From contig NZ_CP142884.1 in assembly GCF_040760075.1 (NCBI RefSeq), forward strand, positions 248,001 through 312,000: a stretch of 64,000 bases of DNA, written 5' to 3'. The notes below the pieces were generated by a model. The model made no database searches, was not told the origin of the DNA, and worked only from the letters and a program-made list of their open reading frames with translations. The DNA is from Sphingobacterium sp. R2 (GTDB lineage Bacteria; Bacteroidota; Bacteroidia; Sphingobacteriales; Sphingobacteriaceae). A program made the translations under genes and the position numbers. How positions within the stretch are numbered: position 1 is the first letter of the stretch; each line of letters begins with the position of its first letter. Below are positions 37,839 to 46,232 of this stretch, piece after piece.

Positions 37839-38429
37839 ATGAACACAGAATTAGAAAATATACAGCAACAGGTAAGCGCATTGCAGGAAAACACAGACTT
37901 GATCACGCAGGATATTGTACGAATAATGCCTACAATTGTCTCCCTACTTTCTGAAAATGAAAAGAAAATGCAGGAATTTCATGAAATGCGAGCAAAGGAT
38001 CAGGAACTACTACAACAGATCAAGCAATTTATTAAAAGAGAAAACGATGTACTATCTAAGATCATTAACGATTATGGGACACTTCAGGATGTAGCTAATG
38101 AAATCTCCACAATAACTAGACAGGAATTAGCTGTATTAACAATCAAAGAAAAAGACATTGTTTCAAAGATAGCTGAAATTCCTGATCAGGTCATTGTAAA
38201 ACATTATTACGGCATTGATCTCAAATCAACACCTCTGATCATTGTTATGATAGCATTATCTACCATTATTTCGCTAGGTCTCGGTGTTCTATACGAGAAG
38301 AACAAACAATTAGACGATAGAAAATCGTATGAAATGCGTTACCGAATGATAGAATTGGAGCTACCGCATGTAACATCGCATATCGATTCTACCTATTCTC
38401 TTAACCTAAGAAATTCCATAATTTGGTGA
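37839..38429 (+). CDS. Coiled-coil membrane protein of the mob module
   Basis: 196 residues: a long helical, Gln/Glu-rich N-terminal part (NIQQQVSALQENTDLITQDI, then EKKMQEFHEMRAKDQELLQQ), one membrane helix (LIIVMIALSTIISLGLGVLY, about residues 132-152) and a short C-terminal tail. Proteins of this look are common right behind relaxases in Bacteroidota elements; the role is unknown, perhaps coupling the relaxosome to the membrane. It starts four bases after the relaxase stop. Confidence 0.65.
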   Translation: MNTELENIQQQVSALQENTDLITQDIVRIMPTIVSLLSENEKKMQEFHEMRAKDQELLQQIKQFIKRENDVLSKIINDYGTLQDVANEISTITRQELAVLTIKEKDIVSKIAEIPDQVIVKHYYGIDLKSTPLIIVMIALSTIISLGLGVLYEKNKQLDDRKSYEMRYRMIELELPHVTSHIDSTYSLNLRNSIIW

Positions 38430-38512
38430 TTAAAAGAGAGGAAGAAAATAAACTATTAAACAGTATAGACCAAAAACGTCAGGAGATCAAAAACTTAAAC
38501 AGTCCTGAATAA
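38426..38512 (+). CDS. Possible 28-residue peptide at the array boundary
   Basis: A GTG at 38426 overlaps the previous stop (GTGA) and opens VIKREEENKLLNSIDQKRQE, stopping with a TAA at 38510-38512 that is part of the AAC core of the first palindromic site. Charged and helical, it may be the last gene of the mob module or the broken tail of a longer gene cut by the array. Too short for certainty. Confidence 0.35.
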   Translation: MIKREEENKLLNSIDQKRQEIKNLNSPE

Positions 38513-38702
38513 CGGGCCGCGTATTGGCGATAGTGGCGGATTAGAAAGCCTAAACTATCAATTTTGCACTAAGCTAAGCAACAGCCTTTTATTATTTTCT
38601 AAATTTATGAAAAAAGGAAATATAAAAGGCTGTTGCGACTAAAAAATAAGAAACTTTCAATTTCTCCCTTAAACCGCCATTTCGCCAATACTATGTTAGC
38701 GG
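38508..38702. repeat. attC-like site 1 (distal end of the array)
   Basis: Left arm AATAAC, 10 bases, TTGGCGATAGTGGCGG; right arm CCGCCATTTCGCCAA, 6 bases, GTTAGCGG. The stem has one G-T wobble and one unpaired T in the left arm on the plus strand. The long middle contains a nested hairpin (AACAGCCTTTTATT with AATATAAAAGGCTGTT). Its left core does not match any cassette; it marks where the array abuts the mob module. Confidence 0.85.
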
Positions 38703-38710
38703 TTCGTGCA

Positions 38711-39583
38711 TTATTTATTTGATAAATTACTTGCTGTTGATTTTTCTAAATTATTTCTTCTAAGTATATAATAATTATCGGGGATAAGCACACTATCTTT
38801 TCTGCTACAAAATAATTTATCTTGAACTTGTCTTAAATTTTGAAGTGTTAGCTTGTTTTCATCTGATCCAATTTTCTTTGCTGCACTTCTTACATCTTCA
38901 AGAGATTTTACAGCTTTTTGATTGTCTAATATAATTTTTAATAAAATCACAATAAGTGGTAAACTAGGGGCTATAAAATTAGTTAAGTAACCTTTTATTG
39001 ATGCATCTATGAATGTTGCAACTATGAAAGATAATATAACAATAATGACAGCTAAAATTGTACAATCATTTTTAAATAAAAATCTTAATTTTCTATCATA
39101 TTCTAGATTTGTTTGTTGACATCTTAATATTGCCTGTTCTTGAGTAAGACCATCCAAATTTATATGATACCAATTTGTTACTGGAGCTTTTGGATTTTCA
39201 ACATACTTCTCTAAAGCTTCCTCAATAGTCCAATTTTCTGGCTTCTCTCCTGAATTTGTTGAATTCCATTCTAATCCATAAATATTACAATCAAATAATT
39301 CTTGGATTTTAGCACCGTTTGTTTTTTTCTTGGAAAGTAAATTTGATAAAAATAATAAATCTACTAAAGTAATTGTTATTGATGTAATAGCTATATATGC
39401 TGTAATGTCAATAGCAAATAAGTCTTTTTGAAAAATTTTTAAAAAATTTAATAATATTACTACAACGATAGTAAAAGTTAATTGCCATTTATAAATATTT
39501 TTCGCTTGGGCATAAATAACCCTTTGCGATTTGAGTAATTTTATATTCTCATCTTTTTCTTGATTCACTTTTATATTATTCAT
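38711..39583 (-). CDS. CBASS effector: S-4TM family pore-forming protein
   Basis: 290 residues with four membrane helices in two pairs: about 33-52 and 57-80, then about 170-193 and 198-218, separated by a soluble region with WNSTNSGEKPENWTIEEALE and NLDGLTQEQAILRCQQTNLE. This is the arrangement of S-4TM putative pore-forming effectors found beside SMODS nucleotidyltransferases. On sensing the cyclic nucleotide made by its partner it should damage the inner membrane and stop infection (family knowledge; activity here is inferred). It starts five bases after the CD-NTase stop, so the two are translated together. The stop lies nine bases from the cassette core. Confidence 0.8.
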   Translation of the reverse strand: MNNIKVNQEKDENIKLLKSQRVIYAQAKNIYKWQLTFTIVVVILLNFLKIFQKDLFAIDITAYIAITSITITLVDLLFLSNLLSKKKTNGAKIQELFDCNIYGLEWNSTNSGEKPENWTIEEALEKYVENPKAPVTNWYHINLDGLTQEQAILRCQQTNLEYDRKLRFLFKNDCTILAVIIVILSFIVATFIDASIKGYLTNFIAPSLPLIVILLKIILDNQKAVKSLEDVRSAAKKIGSDENKLTLQNLRQVQDKLFCSRKDSVLIPDNYYILRRNNLEKSTASNLSNK

Positions 39584-39588
39584 AATTA

Positions 39589-40590
39589 TTAGCTATAAAT
39601 TGGGAAATTAGGACCGAAAACTTCTCGCCACTTATTTATAGAGGCTTGATGATTGCCCTCATTTTCTAATTTTATTGCTTCATTGGCAATATTATAATCT
39701 CTTTTGGCTCTTTCTTGAACAGATATTCTCTCCTGATAATTTAAATTATTTATATTTCCTTGAAATCCTTTTGGATCATTGAAGTCAGATAAAACTTTGT
39801 GATATATGTAAGCGAAAATTTTTGGAAGTTCAATATCTATATAATTACCACTAGTTAATCCATGAGAATTGTAATAATCTAGAATTAAATTTTCTAAGTA
39901 ATAAGAACCCATAGTTGGTGCAGTAGGTCTTTTAGTCCAATATTTAATAATTCTAATTATATCTAATACAGAAATTGTATGTTTGCTATTAATATTTTGA
40001 GTCCTTTCTTTATCAATTCTTGGGTCAGTAGGTTTCCAATTTCCTTGACCATCTGGAATTAGAAAAAATGTTTTCCCATATTCATCTGGTACTGTTTTGA
40101 AACTTGGGACTATGTCATATACCCATTCATAAGAGTTTAATTCTAGTGTTACTGCTTCTTGATTTCTTTTTATATCGGCTTTCTTGTATGAAGGAATATT
40201 ACTGAGGTATTCTTTAAATTTATTTACAACCTTAATTGAATTCAAAGTATTGGTTCCAGCATTACATAATTCTAATTGTTTGGTTGCTGTTTGTGGCACA
40301 TGGATAGTAAAACCATTATTATTTTTTTCACGCCAATTTCCATTAGCATGCAAAATAATCATAATGTCAATATCATCTAAAGGTCTGATTTTAGTTTTTC
40401 TGTAGTATGAACCATAATCAAGACGCATATCATTTGTATAAAAATCTAGAAACTTTCCATCATTTGGAAATTTACTTATCTCTGATATTAAAAAATCCTT
40501 ACTACTTTTTGCAATTTTATTACGTTCATTGTCTAATCGGACAAAATCTCGCATGAAAGTATCAAATGCTGAATTTACAGTACTCGCCAT
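39589..40590 (-). CDS. CBASS CD-NTase (SMODS-type cyclic oligonucleotide synthase)
   Basis: 333 residues of the DNA polymerase beta-like fold. The catalytic signature is GSYYRKTKIRPLDDIDIMII, giving Gly60-Ser61 and Asp73/Asp75, and the third metal ligand is Asp159 in WVYDIVPSF. The helical C-terminal part (IIKYWTKRPTAPTMGSYYLE) is the OAS/CD-NTase type. It would sense phage infection and make a cyclic di- or oligonucleotide for the adjacent membrane effector; product identity cannot be read from sequence. No Cap2/Cap3 or HORMA/TRIP13 genes are present, so this is a two-gene type I CBASS. It begins 43 bases inside its cassette. Confidence 0.88.
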   Translation of the reverse strand: MASTVNSAFDTFMRDFVRLDNERNKIAKSSKDFLISEISKFPNDGKFLDFYTNDMRLDYGSYYRKTKIRPLDDIDIMIILHANGNWREKNNNGFTIHVPQTATKQLELCNAGTNTLNSIKVVNKFKEYLSNIPSYKKADIKRNQEAVTLELNSYEWVYDIVPSFKTVPDEYGKTFFLIPDGQGNWKPTDPRIDKERTQNINSKHTISVLDIIRIIKYWTKRPTAPTMGSYYLENLILDYYNSHGLTSGNYIDIELPKIFAYIYHKVLSDFNDPKGFQGNINNLNYQERISVQERAKRDYNIANEAIKLENEGNHQASINKWREVFGPNFPIYS

Positions 40591-40632
40591 ATAGAATTTG
40601 GTTATTATTTTACGGGGTGTGGTTATGCATGA

Positions 40633-40828
40633 CCGCTAACGGTTCGGGGCTTTGCGAAGTGGCGGAAAATCGAAGCCAAAAGTTTCGATTTAGACGGAAC
40701 GTAGCAAAAGCCAATTTCTATTTGCTAAATTATGAAAAAAGCCAATAAAATTGGCTTTTGCGGATTAAAATGTACAAACTTTCAATTTAGACTTAACCCC
40801 GCCATTTTGCAAAACCCTTGTTATAGCC
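40633..40828. repeat. attC-like site 2 (between the DUF4184 and CBASS cassettes)
   Basis: Left core CCGCTAAC, 10 bases, TTTGCGAAGTGGCGG; right arm CCGCCATTTTGCAAA, 6 bases, GTTATAGCC. Two G-T wobbles on the plus strand. The middle holds a perfect nested hairpin (GCAAAAGCCAATTT with AAATTGGCTTTTGC). Confidence 0.88.
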
Positions 40829-41555
40829 AGTTTTTATTTATTCTCATTATTATTGGTGTCAAAATCAAGGAGATTAAAGTTGCTGAAATACTTATTACAA
40901 TTAAATTCCCATATTGTTTAATGTCAAATCCAAATAGAAGCCTAATCGCAATAATTATCAAAATTAAACTCACCAAGATTGTCCAGTATTTCAAATTTAT
41001 ATTTCCGTTATCTACCTTGCTTTTAGGAAGTTTGTAAATTGCAAAAGCAATTATTAATCCACCAATTATTGTACTTGAGTGTTGTAAGATTTTCAAAATT
41101 GGAATTTTCACACCTAACAATTCAATGTTGTTTGTCAGTATCGGAATTGTTTCTACAAAATATCCATTTTCGTGTGTAAAACTGTCCCAAATTATGTGAG
41201 AACTTGCACCAATAAATATTGAAATAATAACTACAAACCAATTAATTTTAAAGTGTTCATTCCAATTAAATTGTCTAAATTTTAGAAACCTTGATTTTAA
41301 AAAATTTGGCAAGTTGTCAAACAAACTATTGCGAACAATATTGTGAAAAATGAAAGCAAGAAAAAGTCCTAAAGGCAAGTCAAACCAAAAAAGCCCGTCA
41401 AGTGTATGACTGTAATTGCTTTTAATTCTCATTCGTAAAAAGTACTCAAAGTCTGGTGTCAAACTACCAATTATAAGTCCAGTTAACGAAAACCATTTTT
41501 TCGGCAAATAAGTTAGTGGTAAAATAATTGCTGGATGTGAAAATGTAAATGGCAT
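40821..41555 (-). CDS. DUF4184 family membrane protein
   Basis: 244 residues with several membrane helices. The start MPFTFSHPAIILPLTYLPKK and GLIIGSLTPDFEYFLRM are diagnostic of DUF4184, as is the later HIIWDSFTHENGYF. The conserved His (SHPA), Asp (PDFEYF) and WDSFTH residues are reminiscent of metal-dependent membrane hydrolases (YdjM/LexA-binding-like), but the function is unknown. The TAA stop lies within the GTTATAG core of site 2, so the recombination site supplies its stop codon. Sole gene of its cassette. Confidence 0.75.
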   Translation of the reverse strand: MPFTFSHPAIILPLTYLPKKWFSLTGLIIGSLTPDFEYFLRMRIKSNYSHTLDGLFWFDLPLGLFLAFIFHNIVRNSLFDNLPNFLKSRFLKFRQFNWNEHFKINWFVVIISIFIGASSHIIWDSFTHENGYFVETIPILTNNIELLGVKIPILKILQHSSTIIGGLIIAFAIYKLPKSKVDNGNINLKYWTILVSLILIIIAIRLLFGFDIKQYGNLIVISISATLISLILTPIIMRINKNWL

Positions 41556-41601
41556 TTTTTCCTCTGTCTTATTTATTTCCGGACGTTGTTGTTCTAAAAT
41601 T

Positions 41602-41736
41602 GGCTATAACGTTTTGGCGCTTGGCGCAGTGGCGGATTTCGGAGCACTAAACTGTCAATACACCACAAAAGTTGATGCGATGTAGAATGTTCAATTAACC
41701 ACGTCACCCGCCATTGCGCCAAACGTCTGTTGGGCG
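41602..41736. repeat. attC-like site 3 (between the helicase and DUF4184 cassettes)
   Basis: Left core GGCTATAAC, 10 bases, TTGGCGCAGTGGCGG; right arm CCGCCATTGCGCCAA, 6 bases, GTTGGGCG. The 15-bp stem is complete on the plus strand with a single G-T wobble; the same position is an A-C mismatch on the minus strand. Total 135 bases. Confidence 0.9.
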
Positions 41737-41748
41737 TAGGTTTTCTTG

Positions 41749-44469
41749 TCATCTCCATTTGTTTACGTGTTCTACTTTGTCGTCAAATTGTGCTGCTAAT
41801 GATTTTACTCTTGACTTTAAAAGTATTTTTCTGCCGTCAAGTGTCCTTGTAAAAATCAAGTCGCAAGAACCAACAAGTCTTTCCCATTGATTTTTAAAAT
41901 ATTCAGCTAAGTTTTTATTTCGACCGAGTATTTCAGGAACAGAATGATAGTCTTTTTGCTTTACGAATAGCATAAACTTGTTCTTTCTGATTATCACATA
42001 TCTTGGATTGTCAATTGGAGCAATTACTTCTTGAAGTGCGTTTATAAAAGTTGATTTGTCGAAAGTCGTCCCACCGTCTAAATGACAGAAAACCGCACCC
42101 CAATTGTCAACCGAAGTTTCCACCTTTAATTTAGAGTAGTCGGTTTTTATTGCTCCTGTTTTAATTAAAGAGTATAAAAGTGCGTCACCGATTTGTTGAA
42201 TGTCTTTTGAAATGTCTCGGTATTTGAAATACAATCTTAATGTTTTAAAAGTCAGCCTGCCAAAAATAGCCATTCCGATAGCTCCGAAAATTGCAAGGAA
42301 AACATATAGGTCTTGAGTAGTTTTAATATTCCTTGATGCTCTTCCAAGTCCTTGTAAACTTTCTAAACCAAAACCAACTAAACCCGAACCTAAAGTTGCT
42401 AAAAGGTTGCGAATTGTTTTGTTTAAATACATAGACTTAACCGCTTTGTATTCCTTTTCTTCGGGAAATGGGATTTTGATTTCTTCAACAAGTGTAACGC
42501 CTGTTTCAAGTGCCGTTTTCCATCTTTGTTTTAGACTTTCTCTGTCGCCTGCGTAGGAAAACATTTCAACATTCTTTTTCTCCGCTTTTTCTTTACGATG
42601 AATGTTTTCTGATAGATTTAAACGCCCAATTCCATTTTCAATTCCGGGTTCTTCTCTGAATGAAACGCCAACAAAACTTCTAAAACGTCTTTTTAGTAAA
42701 TCAAAATCGTCTCCGCCTGTGGCTGAAGTTGGGTCAATACAGACCAAATGCCAAATATTTCCTGTCTTATCACCATTTCCGTTTTGTGTTCTAATGGCTC
42801 TACCACGCATTTGATTGGAAAGCACAAATGAACCAACAAAACTTGCCAAGATTAAAGAATTGATTGCTGGAGCGTCCCAACCTTCTCCAAGCAAAGATTT
42901 TGTTCCTATCAAAACTTCAATTTCCCCACGCTGAAAGATTTGAGTTACTATGTGAACAATGTCGTGCTTGAGTTGCTCAGTTTGACTGATTAAAATGTAA
43001 TTGCTGTCAAAAGGAACAGGATTTGAGTTAATTTGTGTAATACCATATTTTGTAGCTTTGGCTTCAAATGCAGGGTAGGCACTTACAGGAATGATTATCA
43101 TAGAGCCTGTCAAAACAGCAATTTTCTTGTTCTCTTTGTTTTCTCGTCTTAATTTTTCAAAGATTGGAATTACACCGATTTTATTTAGTTCAAGATTGTT
43201 CTCGGGAGAGTTGATATAGAACTCTTTACGGATGAAGTCGGAAAGGATAACTAAACGTAAGTTGCTTCCTAAATTCTTGTATTCAAAATCAACAATTTCT
43301 TTTATACCGTTTAGTTTGCTGATGCTTGAAGTCAAAAATCCTGTAACCCGTTTATTATGAGAGACATTGATTTGTCTTCTTTCAATTGCTCCGTATCTTC
43401 TTAGTCGGTTTTCAAGGTTTTTCTGATGTTCTTCAAATATCTTAAAGTGTTCTTTTTCTTTGTAGAGGTAAAAATCTAAAAGCGTTTCAATCCACTCGTA
43501 ATCGAGTTTGGGAATTTCAAATTTCTTATCTCCGATTACTTCAAGGTGTGTTTCGGGAATTTCTTTATTGTTGGCTTTTAGAAAAATTAAACAAGCTGAA
43601 TAGTAGGAGAGGTTGTTGTAAATCCAATCTAACTGTTCTGTCGGGTTTTGCCAAATGGGATGTTGTTCAATTGCTTTTATGATTGTTTCATCACTTTTTA
43701 TTTCCTGAAAAAGCTTTTCAATATTTTGTCTAAAGTCAACAATGCTTTGATTTTCTTTCTCGGTAGGAAGTGTGAAATACACGTAATCTTGGTGAGGACA
43801 TAAATCGCCTTCAATTACCAATTCAGGAACGGAAATTTCTGTATCAACAGGTCCGTTTAAGTCAATGTATCGTTGCCATTCTGTGGCTGTAACGTCATAA
43901 GGCGGTGTGGCTGTTAAGCCAACAATAATTGGGTCTAACTTTTCTTTAACTTTAGTCAGCGTTTGCCACCATTCATTTTTTAAATGGTGTGCTTCATCAA
44001 CCACAATTGTCTTGACATTTTGTGCTTTTAGTCCGCTTACAATGTTGTCAAGATTGGGATTTGTTGCTTTGCCATTTCCGTTTGTTTCTTCTTCTTCGCT
44101 TTCAAGTTCTTCTTCGTCAATTCTCCAATTGTTACAAGCTGCGTGAAGACCTTGATAAGTTACAACTGTCATAAATTCAGGATTGCGAATGTCTCTCGAA
44201 ATCCAATCAGGTGTCAAGTTGGTTTGAAGGAACAATTCACAAAATCGTTGTATCCATTGATTACGAATTGCAATTGTCGGGGCAAGAATTAAAGTCGGTT
44301 TGTTAAGTCGAATAGCAACTTCAAGTCCTAAAACTGTCTTACCCGAACCTGGAGGAGCAATTACGTGTAAATGTCCGTCAGTTAAGTGGTCTTGTAAGTC
44401 GTCAAGAACTCGTTGTTGGTATTTTCTCCAACCGTATTTAAATTTTATGTCTTTAGGATATTCTGTCAA
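41749..44469 (-). CDS. Large SF2 DEAD/DEAH helicase with membrane segments (cassette gene)
   Basis: 906 residues. The N-terminal half is a superfamily 2 helicase: YQQRVLDDL (Q-motif-like), Walker A APPGSGKTVLG (about 39-49), DEAH box VVDEAHHL, SAT-like GLTATPP, and motif VI NQMRGRAIRTQNG (about 565). An insertion with helical coiled regions lies between the two RecA lobes. Near residues 690-755 two hydrophobic segments (LLATLGSGLVGFGL and YVFLAIFGAIGMAIFG) suggest membrane anchoring, unusual for this class. The C-terminal 150 residues are of unknown type. Function unknown; a role in defence is plausible from context. The best start is TTG at 44469; no in-frame ATG lies upstream. Confidence 0.8.
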   Translation of the reverse strand: MTEYPKDIKFKYGWRKYQQRVLDDLQDHLTDGHLHVIAPPGSGKTVLGLEVAIRLNKPTLILAPTIAIRNQWIQRFCELFLQTNLTPDWISRDIRNPEFMTVVTYQGLHAACNNWRIDEEELESEEEETNGNGKATNPNLDNIVSGLKAQNVKTIVVDEAHHLKNEWWQTLTKVKEKLDPIIVGLTATPPYDVTATEWQRYIDLNGPVDTEISVPELVIEGDLCPHQDYVYFTLPTEKENQSIVDFRQNIEKLFQEIKSDETIIKAIEQHPIWQNPTEQLDWIYNNLSYYSACLIFLKANNKEIPETHLEVIGDKKFEIPKLDYEWIETLLDFYLYKEKEHFKIFEEHQKNLENRLRRYGAIERRQINVSHNKRVTGFLTSSISKLNGIKEIVDFEYKNLGSNLRLVILSDFIRKEFYINSPENNLELNKIGVIPIFEKLRRENKENKKIAVLTGSMIIIPVSAYPAFEAKATKYGITQINSNPVPFDSNYILISQTEQLKHDIVHIVTQIFQRGEIEVLIGTKSLLGEGWDAPAINSLILASFVGSFVLSNQMRGRAIRTQNGNGDKTGNIWHLVCIDPTSATGGDDFDLLKRRFRSFVGVSFREEPGIENGIGRLNLSENIHRKEKAEKKNVEMFSYAGDRESLKQRWKTALETGVTLVEEIKIPFPEEKEYKAVKSMYLNKTIRNLLATLGSGLVGFGLESLQGLGRASRNIKTTQDLYVFLAIFGAIGMAIFGRLTFKTLRLYFKYRDISKDIQQIGDALLYSLIKTGAIKTDYSKLKVETSVDNWGAVFCHLDGGTTFDKSTFINALQEVIAPIDNPRYVIIRKNKFMLFVKQKDYHSVPEILGRNKNLAEYFKNQWERLVGSCDLIFTRTLDGRKILLKSRVKSLAAQFDDKVEHVNKWR

Positions 44470-44493
44470 TGTGTAGTGTGTCTTTTAAACTTA

Positions 44494-44628
44494 CGCCCAA
44501 CGGTTTACGGCTTGGCGATGTGGCGGATTTTTAGCACAAAAGTTCAATAGAATTACAGCCGTTGAATCTTGCACAAATGTTTCATAGAAGCACTTCAGCC
44601 GCCATATTGCCAAACCGATGTTACCAGT
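44494..44628. repeat. attC-like site 4
   Basis: Left core CGCCCAAC, 10 bases, TTGGCGATGTGGCGG; right arm CCGCCATATTGCCAA, 6 bases, GTTACCAGT. Two G-T wobbles on the plus strand. Its loop shares words such as GCACAAA and ATAGAAGCAC with sites 3 and 5. Total 135 bases. Confidence 0.9.
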
Positions 44629-44645
44629 AGTGCTTCTTTCTGTCT

Positions 44646-45317
44646 TCATATTAATTTCGCTTCTCTTGTTAATTTACTTCTGTCTAAGTCAAATTCTTCA
44701 CTGAACCAGTCAGTTAATATTTTCTCTATTTCATTTTTATTAAATGTCTTTGGGTTTCGTCTTGACTTTAAGTACTTTTCTCTTGTCATTTTTTCGGCAA
44801 CTTGTCCAACAGTCTGCAAGTCAAGTTCGTTTCCGATTTTGTTTACGAACCAAGATCCAGCGATTGAAAACACAAGTCCTAAAAGTCCGATTTGCCAATT
44901 AAAGAAAAGTCCAACGATAGAAGCAAGTAATATAATTGCAAGTGTCCCTGTAACCCAATGCGGTGGTCGTAAGATATTAAGTTTAAAACCTAATAGCTCT
45001 TCCAACTTTTGTGTTCTTGAACGCCTGCTTTCTCTTGGCAAAACGTCTGCAAGAGGAAAGTTTGTCGAGATAGTTCTGTTGTCTATTTGAAGTGTCAATG
45101 AAATTGCGTCACGTAATTTATAAAATGCTTGTTGGCTGGTGCAGTCGTCTGAATTGTCAAGTTGGATTTTATTTACAATATGGTCACAAAGTTCACCAAA
45201 AGTCGAAATATGCATTAGTTCGGTGTTACCAAACTTTATTTCAAATGACTTTTCAACTTTAACGAGTAAATCGCTTATGTCGTCTGGGTCGATATTTTTT
45301 AGTTCGTAGTCTGTCAT
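44646..45317 (-). CDS. Unknown two-TM protein with an acyl-carrier-like N-terminus (cassette gene)
   Basis: About 223 residues. The first 60 (DDISDLLVKVEKSFEIKFG, then TFGELCDHIVNKI) look like an acyl-carrier-protein fold without the usual serine motif. Residues about 121-160 form two closely spaced membrane helices (WVTGTLAIILLASIVGLFF and IGLLGLVFSIAGSWFV). The end (LTDWFSEEFDLDRSKLTREA) is a second small helical domain resembling the first. I do not know the family. ATG 45317 is only seven bases from the cassette core; the frame extends upstream into the recombination site, but that part is the palindrome itself. Confidence 0.65.
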   Translation of the reverse strand: MTDYELKNIDPDDISDLLVKVEKSFEIKFGNTELMHISTFGELCDHIVNKIQLDNSDDCTSQQAFYKLRDAISLTLQIDNRTISTNFPLADVLPRESRRSRTQKLEELLGFKLNILRPPHWVTGTLAIILLASIVGLFFNWQIGLLGLVFSIAGSWFVNKIGNELDLQTVGQVAEKMTREKYLKSRRNPKTFNKNEIEKILTDWFSEEFDLDRSKLTREAKLI

Positions 45318-45323
45318 AGCATT

Positions 45324-45460
45324 ACTGGTAACGTTTTGCCGCTTGCCGCAGTGGGGGATTTCAGAGCACTTCACTGTCAACCAAGCACAAATGTTGATAG
45401 AAGCACTGCACTTGATTTAACCACGACAGCCCCCATTGCGGCAAACGGCTGTTATGCCCA
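45324..45460. repeat. attC-like site 5
   Basis: Left core ACTGGTAAC, 10 bases, TTGCCGCAGTGGGGG; right arm CCCCCATTGCGGCAA, 6 bases, GTTATGCCCA. One G-T wobble on the plus strand at the same position as site 3. Total 137 bases. Confidence 0.9.
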
Positions 45461-45470
45461 GTGTTTCTTG

Positions 45471-46232
45471 TCAGAAGTTGTCCTTTATCCATTGCTTAAG
45501 TCCTTTTGGTTTTATCTTCTTTCCTGATACAAATTCATTTTCTGTCAAGTAGCCGTAAAATTGACCATTAACGTATATTTTAGGTGGTGTCGTAGAAAAT
45601 TCATTAAACGGACTTAATGTCGAAAACTCACTACCATAATCACTAAACTCATTGAATACAGAAGTCGTTGAAAACTCACTACCATAAGGTCCGAATTCGT
45701 TTAATAAAGAATCGTTATCAAATTCATTTGAAGTTAATTTTCCTAAATATTGTCCGTCATTTGCAATAATGTATGATTCACCTTGTTTGGAGCGAATATC
45801 AGACTCTTTTAAGTCAAACTTTTTGTTTAAAAGTGCATCCAAGTCATTTTCCAATAAATACAAAAATGTCTCTGTAGGAATTTGATTTGTTACATACTTG
45901 TTCACCGTAACATGACCAACAAATTGTCCTTTGATAAATAGTCTAGGTGGAGTGCTGCAATAAGGATTATGAATACTAAATGTTCCATATTTGCTTCCAT
46001 ACTGTGAATATTTATTGAAAATACTTGTCGTGCTGTATTGACTTCCATAAGGCCCATATTTATTGAGTATGGAATCGTTGTCATACTTATTAGTCAACTT
46101 ACCTAAAAGCTGATCATCTTGGCCAATTAAGTAAGATTCTCCCTTAGAGCTTGTTTCCTTTGCTTGTTCCTTGTGAATTTCGGATAGCAACTGCTCTAGA
46201 ATCAATTTGGTTCTATCTTTATTTTCACTCAT
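45471..46232 (-). CDS. Internally duplicated repeat protein (cassette gene)
   Basis: About 253 residues made of two copies of one unit, at roughly 30-115 and 150-240. Copy 1 reads NKYDNDSILNKYGPYGSQYS, NKYSQYGSKYG and STPPRLFIKGQFVGHVTVNKY; copy 2 reads NEFDNDSLLNEFGPYGSEFS, NEFSDYGSEFS and TTPPKIYVNGQFYGYLTENEF. Lys-Tyr in the first copy is replaced by Glu-Phe in the second at nearly every position, so the halves have opposite charge. Related single-copy proteins occur as hypothetical genes in many bacteria, as I recall; function unknown. Second gene of the first cassette, starting eight bases inside the previous gene. Confidence 0.7.
   Translation of the reverse strand: MSENKDRTKLILEQLLSEIHKEQAKETSSKGESYLIGQDDQLLGKLTNKYDNDSILNKYGPYGSQYSTTSIFNKYSQYGSKYGTFSIHNPYCSTPPRLFIKGQFVGHVTVNKYVTNQIPTETFLYLLENDLDALLNKKFDLKESDIRSKQGESYIIANDGQYLGKLTSNEFDNDSLLNEFGPYGSEFSTTSVFNEFSDYGSEFSTLSPFNEFSTTPPKIYVNGQFYGYLTENEFVSGKKIKPKGLKQWIKDNF

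Noticed and set aside
38508..45460. Palindromes as plain terminators or REP/BIME elements
   Set aside because: They lack T-runs, keep a fixed 10 and 6 base spacing around GTT/AAC cores, and each core matches the far end of the same gene unit, which terminators or REP elements would not show.
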